64,000 bases of DNA from Primulina eburnea (lineage: Eukaryota; Streptophyta; Magnoliopsida; Lamiales; Gesneriaceae). The notes below the pieces were generated by a model. It saw only the letters and a list, made by a program, of their open reading frames with translations, was not told where the DNA came from and searched no databases. Position numbers and translations under genes: made by a program. This document shows, piece after piece, positions 44,521-56,993 of this stretch. The stretch covers positions 43,251,642-43,315,641 of the forward strand of contig NC_133101.1 of assembly GCF_022965805.1 (NCBI RefSeq), read 5' to 3'. Each line of letters begins with the position of its first letter. Within the stretch, counting starts at the first letter, position 1.

Positions 44521-47500
44521 TGAAACGTCTGCTTATTCGTTTTCAAAAAAAAGTACTAGAATTTTTTTTTTAAAACCTCCCTAGCATCGGCCGAACCACC
44601 AAAAATTTCATAAAATATTTTGGACATCATTTTAAAATAAAAAAAACCAACTATTTATTTGAGAAATACAGCCCATACTATAATCTCTCAGAAACCACTC
44701 ATAAATAAATAAAAGTCATAAAAATATTATTAACATAACTTAAAATCATAAACCATAACTAGTGCGGAAAACTAGCGTCGGTCCTCGAGTTATGTGCACG
44801 TGCAGTCCAGTCAGATCAACCATCAAGACCTCCAAAAATATAATCATCATAATCACCTGCATCAATCACACCTAGTGAGTCTAAAAACTCGACACGTCAT
44901 ATCTTTGATAACAAATACTACATATATAGATAACAAACAACATTGAAAAATACTTGTACTTAAAATAACATTTTAATGAAGATGCATAAACTTTAACTTA
45001 AACAATTTCGTAAACATTTTCATGATGCATAAAAACATTTTCAAAAGACATAAACATATCACTTAAACATATTCATATTCATATTAATGTTCGTATTCAT
45101 GTTCGTGTTTGTTGAATTCAGATCGTGATTGTGACTCGTATTCTTGATCGTATTGGGCGATGGATCCATCTAAATAAAACCACGGTACTGGGCGGCGGGG
45201 ACACCAGCAATACTCTCACTGGTCAACTGGGACTTGGCCAACGTATTAACATATTCGTATTCGTATTCGTATCCGTATCCAAGGAAACACGATCGTCGGG
45301 CTCCCACTGGGACCATAACCCTCACGATATTTCCAACATATTTAGTAGTCACAATACCTTCACATCCTTCAACATGTCATATTTCCATCACTTAATAAAA
45401 ACATGCGTAATATCATTTTTATTTTGAAACCAAGCATGCAACATATCTTTTAAATGTCCAAATTAACCCTTAAAATAATAGACATTTAAAAATCATAACT
45501 TAACATATTAAAATCATAAATATCCATAAAAAATTTTAAAATTGGCATATTAACATATAAATCGTAAACATTTAAAATAAACATTTTGACGTAAAAATCC
45601 ATAAACGTATAAAAGTCCATAATCATTTTAAAATAACATTTTGGCATATGAAATCATAAAAGCATCCATAAACATTTAAAATAATCATGTTAGCATATAA
45701 AACAGCCTTCAGGACACTGCCATGACGTTTACTAATTTCTAGGTGTAAAATGATCGTTTTACCTCTAGACGTAAAATTTCTCATTTTTGACATTTTCTTA
45801 ATTCCATTGACTCTAATATGTCCCAAATAATTATTTAAGCCTACATGAATTTTTTCTCATATTTTTATTTAGCATTAATCGATGACTTTTAAATTAATCT
45901 TTCAATCTAACATATTAAAACGTTTTACTCCCGAATTAAACCAAACCTTAACATAAATTTCCCAAATTCAAAACTTAGACTTTTAATAATTATTTAAGCT
46001 AAAACCTAATTTTTCCATAATTTTTATAAAGCTTAAACCAAGGCGTTTCAATTAACTCTTTAATTAGCGTTTCATGCGCCGATTAAATCCCGAATAAATC
46101 CAAAACTCGTTATTTTGAACCCAAATTTTTAACATAACCTTTTTATGATTTATTCTACCCTTCCAAGTCATGAGCCACACCCGTGGAGCCATTGATTCAA
46201 TTTTAGCTTCTAAAATCTCGTTTTTGACCCATTAACGAACACACCAAGCCATCTCCTAATTTACTCGAGCCACGCCCGAGCCACTTTGAGCCAAACCCGA
46301 GCCAACCCACCTAGGGACCCTACTGTGCAAGCCCAGCCCATAAAACCGGCCCTGGCCCGCACAAAAACCAACTGGACAGAAGGCCCGATTTCTTGCTTGT
46401 GTGCGTGTGTTAGTGTCTTTGAACAAAAGAGTTCCTAACTAGTCTAGGACTTCTCCCAACCCTTAACCACAGAACCCACCTAACCCTGACCATCCCTAGA
46501 CCATGCCCAGACTCGACCCAGACCAACCCTTACCTTGGAACCAGCGCACAAAGCACCTGAACCAAAAGACATAAGCTGCTTGTTCTCCCTTGCTCCCTCA
46601 CGGTTTGCACTCTTGGTTCGAGCCAGCAGCGACCCAGCCGCCCTAGACCCTTTCCCGACCCCTGCCCATGACCCTTGGACCCTGATGGACCTACCCATCT
46701 CGCCCTTAGCCCCGCTGCAGCCCCCTCCCGAAACCCAGCAAAGCACAGCGCATATATGGGGGAGAGTCCCACCTCACGTGGACTCTTCCCCAGCCGCCTC
46801 CCCCGACCCTAGCCCACTTAGGACCCTACCTAGCCTTTGAACCTGACCCTGGCCAAGCCCCCAACCAGCCCTGGCCAGCCCCGTGACACCATGCATCATT
46901 TACCCTTCAACCGATCACATATGCTACCAATATCATCAATTTGGTTTCCAGCCTTTATTACTTACGTTTACAGCTTATTGGGTGTGTTTCAATGACCCTA
47001 AACTTGTGTAAAACATGACCCTAACACATCCTAATCATGGCAGCCCCTTAGATACATGTTTTTCATGATTTTTGGATCAAAACCCATGCTTTAAAAATCA
47101 CCCTAGATGCATGTACGAAATATATCAAGGTTTTGCTTGTTTTTCATGCAATTTCAAACAAAAATAAATAATATGATGTGATGATGAGTAAAAGGAGAAT
47201 ATGGCGTGTCTTTGCGTATTTTATGCACGGAAAAACGTTGACGAGTACGAAACGGCGACGAGGAGACGACGGCTTGAAACCCTTGTAAATTTTCAACTTT
47301 TTCCTTCAATTTATTGTGTGTGCCGTGTAGTATTCTGATGGGGAGAGTTTTAATTGTGTAAAAGAAGTGGGCGTGTGTTATGAAAAGGGTTTGGGTGGGT
47401 TTTGAATATTAAATACTTAATTAAGTTACTAATTAAGCTTAGGCACATTAGGTAGATTAATTAGGCCCATTAGTGCTTAATTAGAATTTAACAAAAATAT

Positions 47501-47910
47501 TAAAAATAATGCTGTTTTATAAAGTTTGTGAATTTAATAGCCTGGTTGTCAAAAAGCTCGTATTTTAGTTGAAAAACCCGCAAAGATAAATTTTACGTCC
47601 CGGCGTATAAATCACCTCAAAAACCCCTTATTTTTTCAAAAAGCATCTCCCAAATTTTAAATAATTAAAAACAACTATTTAATAAAAATCATTTTCTATT
47701 TTTCAGTCATCGGTCTCCGTTCCTCGATCGCAACTCGAATAACCTTTAAAAATACATTTTAATACAACCATGTAAAAAATATAATTTAAACATATAAATA
47801 TGCACGACAAAATTAATAAATGCAATTAAAACATTTAATTAAAATACAAAGAATTTAATAACTAAAATTCATGTGGTTCGCGTGAACCTTTAAATTTTTG
47901 GGGCATTACA
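44521..47910 (-). mobile_element. LTR of non-autonomous Tekay-like element (family C), left copy
   Basis: TGAAACGTCTG to GGGGCATTACA, 3390 bases. Contains CTAGTGAGTCTAAAAACTC (44872-44890), ACCACGGTACTGGG (45179-45192), a C-rich domain (46180-46880) with a 12-base hairpin, and GTTCCTCGATCGCA. Directly to its right is the minus-strand PPT, so it is the 3' LTR of a minus-strand element. The proline-rich ORF 46535-46840 reflects C-rich composition, not a gene. Confidence 0.88.
46758..46791. repeat. Conserved hairpin in LTR C, left copy
   Basis: GGGGGAGAGTCC and GGACTCTTCCCC around a 10-base loop, one wobble position. Identical at 52920-52953. Confidence 0.78.
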
Positions 47911-49082
47911 ATCTTCCCCCCTTAAATTGAATTTCGTCCTCGAAATTCGCTTATCCTTAATAACCCAAGGTTTAGACTTAGTTCTACCATCCCAAAAATC
48001 CACACTTCCGCTGCGCTAAAACGTAAATTCTAAATGTCCTTACGTTTCCTTGATCCCAATTAAAATTTTTCTTCTAAATCCTTATTTGCAACTCGCAACT
48101 TAAAAAGACCCATAATGACTTAATGCTGTTACTATTATAACCTCGAATTTCAACTTTTCTTAAAATTCCCAATATAAAAATATGGCTGACCATATTTATC
48201 GTATATTACTTTCCTTATTTTATACCCAAAATATTCATCAACTTATCATATTTCAACCTTAAAATCCCAAACGCATCCGCTAACACTTAGATTTTTCAAG
48301 CTTAGTATTGATTCATCCTTAAAAACCCATTATCCACATTCCTTATAACACTATAACCAAGAAATCCCAAAGTTCAAAATATTCTTAAGAGTCTAAATCA
48401 TCAAAATTCTTACCATATAACATATTCAATTCACACTTATTGCTAAACTAATCCCCAAATTCCTTAATTAACCCATAAATTTTTGGCATTCATAATTTTC
48501 TTCTACAGATTTCCCATAGCATAATTTCGATAAATTTAAACTTATTTACCCAAAATCACTTTCTATAACCAATCTTACCTTTTGTCAAAACTTAAAATCC
48601 CAATTTATACATTTCCATACTCCCAAAGTCGTTGTAAATCCTCGAGTCATTATTTCTTATGAGTAATTCCCAAAAATTATTTCGACTAGTAACAATGAAT
48701 CAAAAAAATACTTTCTTAGAAAATATACGTGTCCCAAAAACATTCATAATATTCACGATTAACTTATAGCCAAAAAAATTAAACTTCAATACTAAAACCC
48801 AAAATCAGCATAGTCCAATTCCACCACGAAGTCAACATGCGTTGAAATCAAATAATTTCTTAGTTTATAACGTATCACGTATAAAAATTCAAAAGCATAT
48901 AAATCATATATCCTCATAATGCTACTAAACATGTGACATAAACATATAATTCAAGTAGTCATGAAGGTAACAATTTATAAATCATATAAAATATGTAAAC
49001 TTACAATTTGAGGCTTGACGACTGATCTTTCCGGCGCTGATGGTGGCACAACCCTTTACAGAACAATTGCTCTGATACCAAC
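47911..49082 (-). mobile_element. Internal region of family C, first copy (non-coding)
   Basis: 1172 bases from PPT (minus-strand TTAAGGGGGGAAGAT, 47911-47925) to PBS (minus-strand TGGTATCAGAGC, 49069-49080, perfect). Next to the PPT is the inverse of TTTCGAGGACGAAATTC, the typical tail of Tekay pol. No gag or pol domain remains, so replication would need proteins supplied in trans. Confidence 0.88.
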
Positions 49083-49231
49083 TGAAACGCCTGCTTATTC
49101 GTTTTCTTAAAAAGTACTAGAATTTTTTTTTAAAACCTCCCTAGCATCGGCCGAACCACCAAAAATTTCATAAAATATTTTGTACATCATTTTAAAATAA
49201 AACAACCAACTATTTATTTGAGAAATACAGC

Positions 49232-50828
49232 TGGCCGACGATTTCGGTTGGGAATAATTCTAGCAAGCGAACTAGGTCAAGTTATAGTAATTGGACAGAC
49301 GTCCAAGTATCGATCCCACAGAGACTATTATTTAATTACTAAGATTCGATTATTTTATTTAATCTAGGCGAACAATAAAGAGTGATTGTTTTGTAAGATG
49401 TAACGAATTAAATTAAACCAAGCTATGCTAAATTAATGACTAAGAGCAAATTTCAGAGAAGCTTGGAACTTGGGGATTTTTAAATTTAAATAAAATGACC
49501 GGGACACACAACGGTAACAAACTCAGATTTTATCACGCACTGGAACAATTTAACCACAGATTATTCGCTGTCACGATGCAATTCCCTAATTTAATTATAA
49601 ATCCATTTCTAGAATTTATAATCCTATTTTCATTTAACAGTCCAATTATTTTTAATTGAATTTAATTAAACAAAAACGCATTTATCCACGAAGAATTACA
49701 GCTGTCGCCTAAAATCGCACACTGAAACCGAATACTATTTCTAGTCGGTTTAACCGCGTGTTGATTAATATTTTTGAAGCTAAATTTAACCAATTCTCTT
49801 TCGAGTCAAGATTAAACAACAAACATGCAAATAATTGGCCAAATTAAAAGCACGAAATTTATACAAATATTAATCAATAACATAGAACAATTTTATAAAT
49901 CAAACACTTCAATGAATAACAAAAATCAGTCGTTTGTTCCTATCGTGGTCCCGATCACAAAAGAAAACTACTCCATAAATTCAAAACCAAAATCAAATTT
50001 AATAATTGAATTCATGAATAAAAAGCTAGAAAATTAAAAGAGACGAGAAAATCTCAGCGATGGCGCGCAGATATGCGTGTGAAGCGCGTCGTTTTCTCCC
50101 TCGATTTTCTCTCCGAGCCGTTGCCTTCTTTCACAAGTATGAAATTCCTCTCCAAAAACTCCAAAGTCGGCCGCCCTCTCGAAATTCAACCCCCAATTTT
50201 GTTTTGTCTTTTTCCTTTTTATTCTTCTTCCAAATCTCGAGCAAATCTTCGCCAAATTCATCATCCGATATCATGGACACGGACCCCGTATCAGCCTCCG
50301 GAGTGGGGTCCGTGTAGCTTCTGTAATTTGACTTTCTCTTGTGAAGACGGACACGGACCCCGTGTATGGGTCCGTCCAGAGGTCCGTCTAGCTTCTGTAA
50401 TTTGGATTCTCGGACTTTGAGGGACACGGACCCCGTTCAGGGGTCCGGATATAGATCCGTGTAGCTTCTGTAAATGCAATCTTGGTAACTGAATGGCACG
50501 GACCTGTCTCCGGGGTCCGTGTCCGGGTCCGTGTCTCTTCGGCAAAATTCTTCTTTTGTGGTTGAATGACACGGACCCTTACACGGGATCCGTGTAAGGG
50601 TCTGTGTATTGGTTCATGCTTTCTTCCTATTCTTCCGGTTATTTCTGACGTGGCATTGCAGAGTTTGACATTTCTTTCACTTCTTTGGCTTTTCTCCTCT
50701 TTTGGTCAAACCTACAATCAGCAAAAAATGAAACGAAATAAGCGCCAAACTCGGGGTAAAAAGATGCCAAATAAGCACGAATACGACAAAATAATATCCC
50801 TAAAGTACTATATAATTCGTGCTTATCA
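49232..50828 (-). mobile_element. Athila solo LTR, TSD ACAGC
   Basis: Plus-strand TGGCCGACG to GCTTATCA, flanked by ACAGC at 49227-49231 and 50829-50833. It matches the 3' LTR of the Athila at 55394-56978 almost perfectly for 1.25 kb; a 12-base length difference and a few substitutions lie in the array. The ORFs inside are duplicated in both LTRs and show no domain. Confidence 0.93.
50276..50609. repeat. Array of CACGGACCCC / GGGGTCCGTG hairpins in the Athila solo LTR
   Basis: Five units of about 65-80 bases. Most have CACGGACCCCGT, an inverted GGGTCCGTG or GGTCCGT, then TAGCTTCTGTAA. The last unit has ACACGGGATCCGTGT. Confidence 0.92.
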
Positions 50829-53800
50829 ACAGCCCATACTATAATCTCTCAGAAACCACTCATAAATAAATAAAAGTCATAAAAATATTCTTAACATAAC
50901 TTAAAATCATAAATCATAACTAGTGCGGAAAACAAGCGTCGGTCCTCGGGTTATGTGCACCTTCAGTCTAGTCAGATCAACCATCAAGACCTCCAAAAAT
51001 ATAATCATCATAATCACCTGCATCAATCACACCTAGTGGGTCTAAAGACTCAACCCGTCATATCTTTGATAACAAATACTACATATACAGATAACAAACA
51101 ACAGTGAAAATTACTTGTACTTAAAATAACATTTTCATGAAGATGCATAAACTTAAACTTAAACATTTTCGTAAACATTTTAATGATGCATAAAAAAATT
51201 TTCAAAAGACATAACATATCAATTAAACATATTCATATTCATATTAATGTTCGTATTCATGTTCGTGTTTGTTGAATTCAGATCGTGATTGTGACTCGTA
51301 TTCTTGATCGTATTGGGCGATGGATCCATCTAAATAAAACCACGGTACTGGGCGGCGGGGACACCAGCAATACTCTCAACGGTCAACTGGGACTTGGCCA
51401 ACGTATTAACATATTCGTATTCGTATTCGTATTCGTATCCGTATCCAAGGAAATACGATCGTCGGGCTCCCACTAGGACCATAACCCTCATGATATTTCC
51501 AACATATTTAGTAGTCACAATCCCTTCACATCCTTCAACATGTCATATTTCCATCACTTAATAAAAACATGCGTAATATCATTTTATTTTGGAACCAAGC
51601 ATGCAACATATCTTTTAAATGTCTAAATTAACCCTTAAAATAATAGACATTTAAAAATCATAACTTAACATATTAAAATCATAAATATCCATAAAAAATT
51701 TTAAAATTGGCATATTAACATATAAATCGTAAACATTTAAAATAAACATTTTGATGTAAAAATCCATTAACGTATAAAAGTCCATAATCATTTTAAAATA
51801 ACATTTTGGCATATGAAATCATAAAAGCATCCATAAACATTTAAAATAATCATGTTAGCATATAAAACAGCCTTCAGGACACTGCCATGACGTTTACTAA
51901 TTTCTAGGTGCAAAATGATAGTTTTACCCCTAGAAGTAAAATTTCTCATTTTTGACATTTTCTTAATTCCATTGACTCTAATATGTCCCAAATAATTATT
52001 TAAGCCTACATGAATTTTCTCATATTTTTATTTAGCATAAATCGATGACTTTTAAAGTAATCTTTAAATCTAACATATTAATGCTTTTTACTCCCGAATT
52101 AAGCCAAACCTTAACATAAATTTCCCAAATTAAAAACTTAAACTTTTAATAATTATTTAAGCTAAAACCTAATTTTTCCATAATTTTTATAAAGCTTAAA
52201 ACTAGGCGTTTCAATTAACTCGTTAATTAGCGTTACATGCCCCGATTAAATCCCAAATAAATCCAAAACTCGTTATTTTGAACCCAAAATTTTAACATAA
52301 CCTTTTTATGATTTATTCTACCCTTCCAAGTCATGAGCCACACTCGTGGACCCATTGATTCAATTTTAGCTTCTAAAATCTCGTTTTTGACCCATTAGCG
52401 AACACACCGAGCCATCTCTTAATTTACTCGAGCCACGCCCGAGCCACCTTGAGACAAACCCGAGCCAACACACCTAGGGACCCTATTGTGCAATCCCAGC
52501 CCATAAAACCGGCCTGTCCCGCTCAAAAACATGCTGGACTGAAGGCCCAATTGCATGCTTGTGTGCGTGTGTTAGTGTCTTTGAGCAAAAGAGTTCCTAA
52601 CTAGTCTAGGACTTCTCCCAACCCTTAACCACCGAACCCTCCTAACCCTGAACATCCCTGGACCATGCCCAGACTCAACCCTGACCAACCCTTACATTGG
52701 AACCAGCGCACAAAGCACCTGAACCAGAAGACACAAGCTGCGTGTTCTCCCTTGCTCCTTCACGGTTTGAACTCTTGGTTCGAGCCAGCAGCGACCCAGT
52801 CGCCCTAGCCCCTATCCCGACCCCTGCCCATGATACTTGGACCCTAATGGACCTACCCAGCTCGCCCTTAGCCCCGCTGCAGCCCCCTCCCGAAACCCAG
52901 CAAAGCACAACGCATATATGGGGGAGAGTCCCACCTCACGTGGACTCTTCCCCAGCCGCCTCCCTCGACCCTAGCCCCCTTAGGACCCTACCTAGCCTTT
53001 GAACCTGACCCTGGCCAAGCCCCCAACCAGCCCTAGCCAGCCCCGTGACCCCATGCATCATTTACCCTTCAACCGATCACATATGCTACCAATATCATCA
53101 ATTTGGTTTCCAGCCTTTATTACTTACGTTTACAGCTTATTGGGTGTGTTTCAATGACCCTAAACTTGTGTAAAACATGACCCTAACACATCCTAATCAT
53201 GGCAGCCCCTTAGATACATGTTTTTCATGATTTTTGGATCAAAACCCATGCTTTAAAAATCACCCTAGATGCATGTACGAAATATATCAAGGTTTTGCTT
53301 GTTTTTCATGCAATTTCAAACAAAAATAAATAATATGATGTGATGATGAGTAAAAGGAGAATATGGCGTGTCTTTGCGTATTTTATGCACGGAAAAACGT
53401 TGACGAGTACGAAACGGCGACGAGGAGACGACGGCTTGAAACCCTTGTAAATTTTCAACTTTTTCCTTCAATTTATTGTGTGTGCCGTGTAGTATTCTGA
53501 TGGGGAGAGTTTTAATTGTGTAAAAGAAGTGGGCGTGTGTTATGAAAAGGGTTTGGGTGGGTTTTGAATATTAAATACTTAATTAAGTTACTAATTAAGC
53601 TTAGGCACATTAGGTAGATTAATTAGGCCCATTAGTGCTTAATTAGAATTTAACAAAAATATTAAAAATAATGCTGTTTTATAAAGTTTGTGAATTTAAT
53701 AGCCTGGATGTCAAAAAGCTCGTATTTTAGTTGAAAAACCCGCACAGATAAATTTTACGTCCCGGCGTATAAATCACCTCAAAAACCCCTTATTTTTTCA

Positions 53801-54072
53801 AAAAGCATCTCCCAAATTTTAAATAATTAAAAACAACTATTTAATAAAAATCATTTTCTATTTTTCAGTCATCGGTCTCCGTTCCTCGATCGCAACTCGA
53901 ATAACCTTTAAAAATACATTTTAATACAACAATGTAGAAAATATAATTTAAACATATAAATATGCACGACAAAATTAATAAATGCAATTAAAACATTTAA
54001 TTAAAATACAAAGAATTTAATAACTAAAATTCATGTGGTTCGCGTGAACCTTTAAATTTTTGGGGCATTACA

Positions 54073-55244
54073 ATCTTCCCCCCTTAAATTGAATTTCGTC
54101 CTCGAAATTCGCTTATCCTTAATAACCCAAGGTTTAGACTTAGTTCTACCATCCCAAAAATCCACACTTCCGCTGCGCTAAAACGTAAATTCTAAATGTC
54201 CTTACGTTTCCTTGATCCCAATTAAAATTTTTCTTCTAAATCCTTATTTGCAACTCGCAACTTAAAAAGACCCATAATGACTTAATGCTGTTACTATTAT
54301 AACCTCGAATTTCAACTTTTCTTAAAATTCCCAATATAAAAATATGGCTGACCATATTTATCGTATATTACTTTCCTTATTTTATACCCAAAATATTCAT
54401 CAACTTATCATATTTCAACCTTAAAATCCCAAACGCATCCGCTAACACTTAGATTTTTCAAGCTTAGTATTGATTCATCCTTAAAAACCCATTATCCACA
54501 TTCCTTATAACACTATAACCAAGAAATCCCAAAGTTCAAAATATTCTTAAGAGTCTAAATCATCAAAATTCTTACCATATAACATATTCAATTCACACTT
54601 ATTGCTAAACTAATCCCCAAATTCCTTAATTAACCCATAAATTTTTGGCATTCATAATTTTCTTCTACAGATTTCCCATAGCATAATTTCGATAAATTTA
54701 AACTTATTTACCCAAAATCACTTTCTATAACCAATCTTACCTTTTGTCAAAACTTAAAATCCCAATTTATACATTTCCATACTCCCAAAGTCGTTGTAAA
54801 TCCTCGAGTCATTATTTCTTATGAGTAATTCCCAAAAATTATTTCGACTAGTAACAATGAATCAAAAAAATACTTTCTTAGAAAATATACGTGTCCCAAA
54901 AACATTCATAATATTCACGATTAACTTATAGCCAAAAAAATTAAACTTCAATACTAAAACCCAAAATCAGCATAGTCCAATTCCACCACGAAGTCAACAT
55001 GCGTTGAAATCAAATAATTTCTTAGTTTATAACGTATCACGTATAAAAATTCAAAAGCATATAAATCATATATCCTCATAATGCTACTAAACATGTGACA
55101 TAAACATATAATTCAAGTAGTCATGAAGGTAACAATTTATAAATCATATAAAATATGTAAACTTACAATTTGAGGCTTGACGACTGATCTTTCCGGCGCT
55201 GATGGTGGCACAACCCTTTACAGAACAATTGCTCTGATACCAAC
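54073..55244 (-). mobile_element. Internal region of family C, second copy
   Basis: 1172 bases, apparently identical to 47911-49082, including the PPT and PBS (55231-55242). Confidence 0.88.
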
Positions 55245-55393
55245 TGAAACGCCTGCTTATTCGTTTTCTTAAAAAGTACTAGAATTTTTTTTTAAAACCT
55301 CCCTAGCATCGGCCGAACCACCAAAAATTTCATAAAATATTTTGTACATCATTTTAAAATAAAACAACCAACTATTTATTTGAGAAATACAGC
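55245..55393 (-). mobile_element. Family C LTR, right copy, cut by the Athila element
   Basis: First 149 bases on the plus strand, to ACAGC at 55389-55393, the Athila target duplication. The rest of this LTR would lie beyond the Athila, outside the window. Confidence 0.88.
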
Positions 55394-56978
55394 TGGCCGA
55401 CGATTTCGGTTGGGAATAATTCTAGCAAGCGAACTAGGTCAAGTTATAGTAATTGGACAGACGTCCAAGTATCGATCCCACAGAGACTATTATTTAATTA
55501 CTAAGATTCGATTATTTTATTTAATCTAGGCGAACAATAAAGAGTGATTGTTTTGTAAGATGTAACGAATTAAATTAAACCAAGCTATGCTAAATTAATG
55601 ACTAAGAGCAAATTTCAGAGAAGCTTGGAACTTGGGGATTTTTAAATTTAAATAAAATGACCGGGACACACAACGGTAACAAACTCAGATTTTATCACGC
55701 ACTGGAACAATTTAACCACAGATTATTCGCTGTCACGATGCAATTCCCTAATTTAATTATAAATCCATTTCTAGAATTTATAATCCTATTTTCATTTAAC
55801 AGTCCAATTATTTTTAATTGAATTTAATTAAACAAAAACGCATTTATCCACGAAGAATTACAGCTGTCGCCTAAAATCGCACACTGAAACCGAATACTAT
55901 TTCTAGTCGGTTTAACCGCGTGTTGATTAATATTTTTGAAGCTAAATTTAACCAATTCTCTTTCGAGTCAAGATTAAACAACAAACATGCAAATAATTGG
56001 CCAAATTAAAAGCACGAAATTTATACAAATATTAATCAATAACATAGAACAATTTTATAAATCAAACACTTCAATGAATAACAAAAATCAGTCGTTTGTT
56101 CCTATCGTGGTCCCGATCACAAAAGAAAACTACTCCATAAATTCAAAACCAAAATCAAATTTAATAATTGAATTCATGAATAAAAAGCTAGAAAATTAAA
56201 AGAGACGAGAAAATCTCAGCGATGGCGCGCAGATATGCGTGTGAAGCGCGTCGTTTTCTCCCTCGATTTTCTCTCCGAGCCGTTGCCTTCTTTCACAAGT
56301 ATGAAATTCCTCTCCAAAAACTCCAAAGTCGGCCGCCCTCTCGAAATTCAACCCCCAATTTTGTTTTGTCTTTTTCCTTTTTATTCTTCTTCCAAATCTC
56401 GAGCAAATCTTCGCCAAATTCATCATCCGATATCATGGACACGGACCCCGTATCAGCCTCCGGAGTGGGGTCCGTGTAGCTTCTGTAATTTGACTTTCTC
56501 TTGTGAAGACGGACACGGACCCCGTGTATGGGTCCGTCCAGAGGTCCGTCTAGCTTCTGTAATTTGGATTCTCGGACTTTGAGGGACACGGACCCCGTTC
56601 AGGGGTCCGGATATAGATCCGTGTAGCTTCTGTAAATGCAATCTTGGTAACTGAATGGCACGGACCTGTCTCCGGGGTCCGTGTCTCTTCGGCAAAATTC
56701 TTCTTTTGTGGTTGAATGACACGAACCCTTACACGGGATCCGTGTAAGGGTCTGTGTATTGGTTCATGCTTTCTTCCTATTCTTCCGGTTATTTCTGACG
56801 TGGCATTGCAGAGTTTGACATTTCTTTCACTTCTTTGGCTTTTCTCCTCTTTTGGTCAAACCTACAATCAGCAAAAAATGAAACGAAATAAGCGCCAAAC
56901 TCGGGGTAAAAAGATGCCAAATAAGCACGAATACGACAAAATAATATCCCTAAAGTACTATATAATTCGTGCTTATCA
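55394..56978 (-). repeat. 3' LTR of the Athila element
   Basis: 1585 bases, plus-strand TGGCCGACG to GCTTATCA. The left flank ACAGC equals the TSD of the solo copy. Beyond its right end the minus strand has the Athila PPT. Confidence 0.93.
56438..56759. repeat. CACGGACCCC / GGGGTCCGTG array in the Athila 3' LTR
   Basis: Same as 50276-50609 except for a 12-base deletion in the fourth unit (after GGGGTCCGTGTC) and one CACGGACC changed to CACGAACC. Confidence 0.92.
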
Positions 56979-56993
56979 ACTCCCCCACACTTA
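56979..56993 (-). other. Polypurine tract of the Athila element
   Basis: Minus strand AAGTGTGGGGGAGT adjoins the LTR; upstream on that strand is TTCGAGGACGAACAAAGG, a familiar Athila 3' end. Confidence 0.88.

Larger units (their letters stand above)
49083..54072 (-). mobile_element. Family C LTR, middle copy, split by an Athila solo LTR
   Basis: TGAAACGCCTG to GGGGCATTACA. Without the insert (49232-50828 plus duplicated ACAGC) it is 3388 bases, as in the left copy. Serves both as 5' LTR of the first internal region and 3' LTR of the second. Up to about 53050 it differs visibly from the left LTR; beyond that the two are almost identical. Confidence 0.88.
44668..56978. repeat. 6.16 kb tandem duplication
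   Basis: 44668-50828 and 50829-56978 are consecutive copies with offset 6160-6162: family C LTR remainder, internal region, LTR start and Athila LTR. The duplicated structure (three LTRs, two internals) is that expected from unequal crossover between the two LTRs of one element after Athila inserted in it. Confidence 0.9.

Noticed and set aside
46535..46840. Proline-rich 101-codon frame, duplicated at 52697-53002
   Set aside because: It lies in the C-rich domain of a gypsy LTR; the two copies differ freely and no domain is visible.
50060..50420. Frames of 85-115 codons repeated at 56222-56582
   Set aside because: They translate the Athila LTR and its hairpin array; duplication of the locus explains their apparent conservation.
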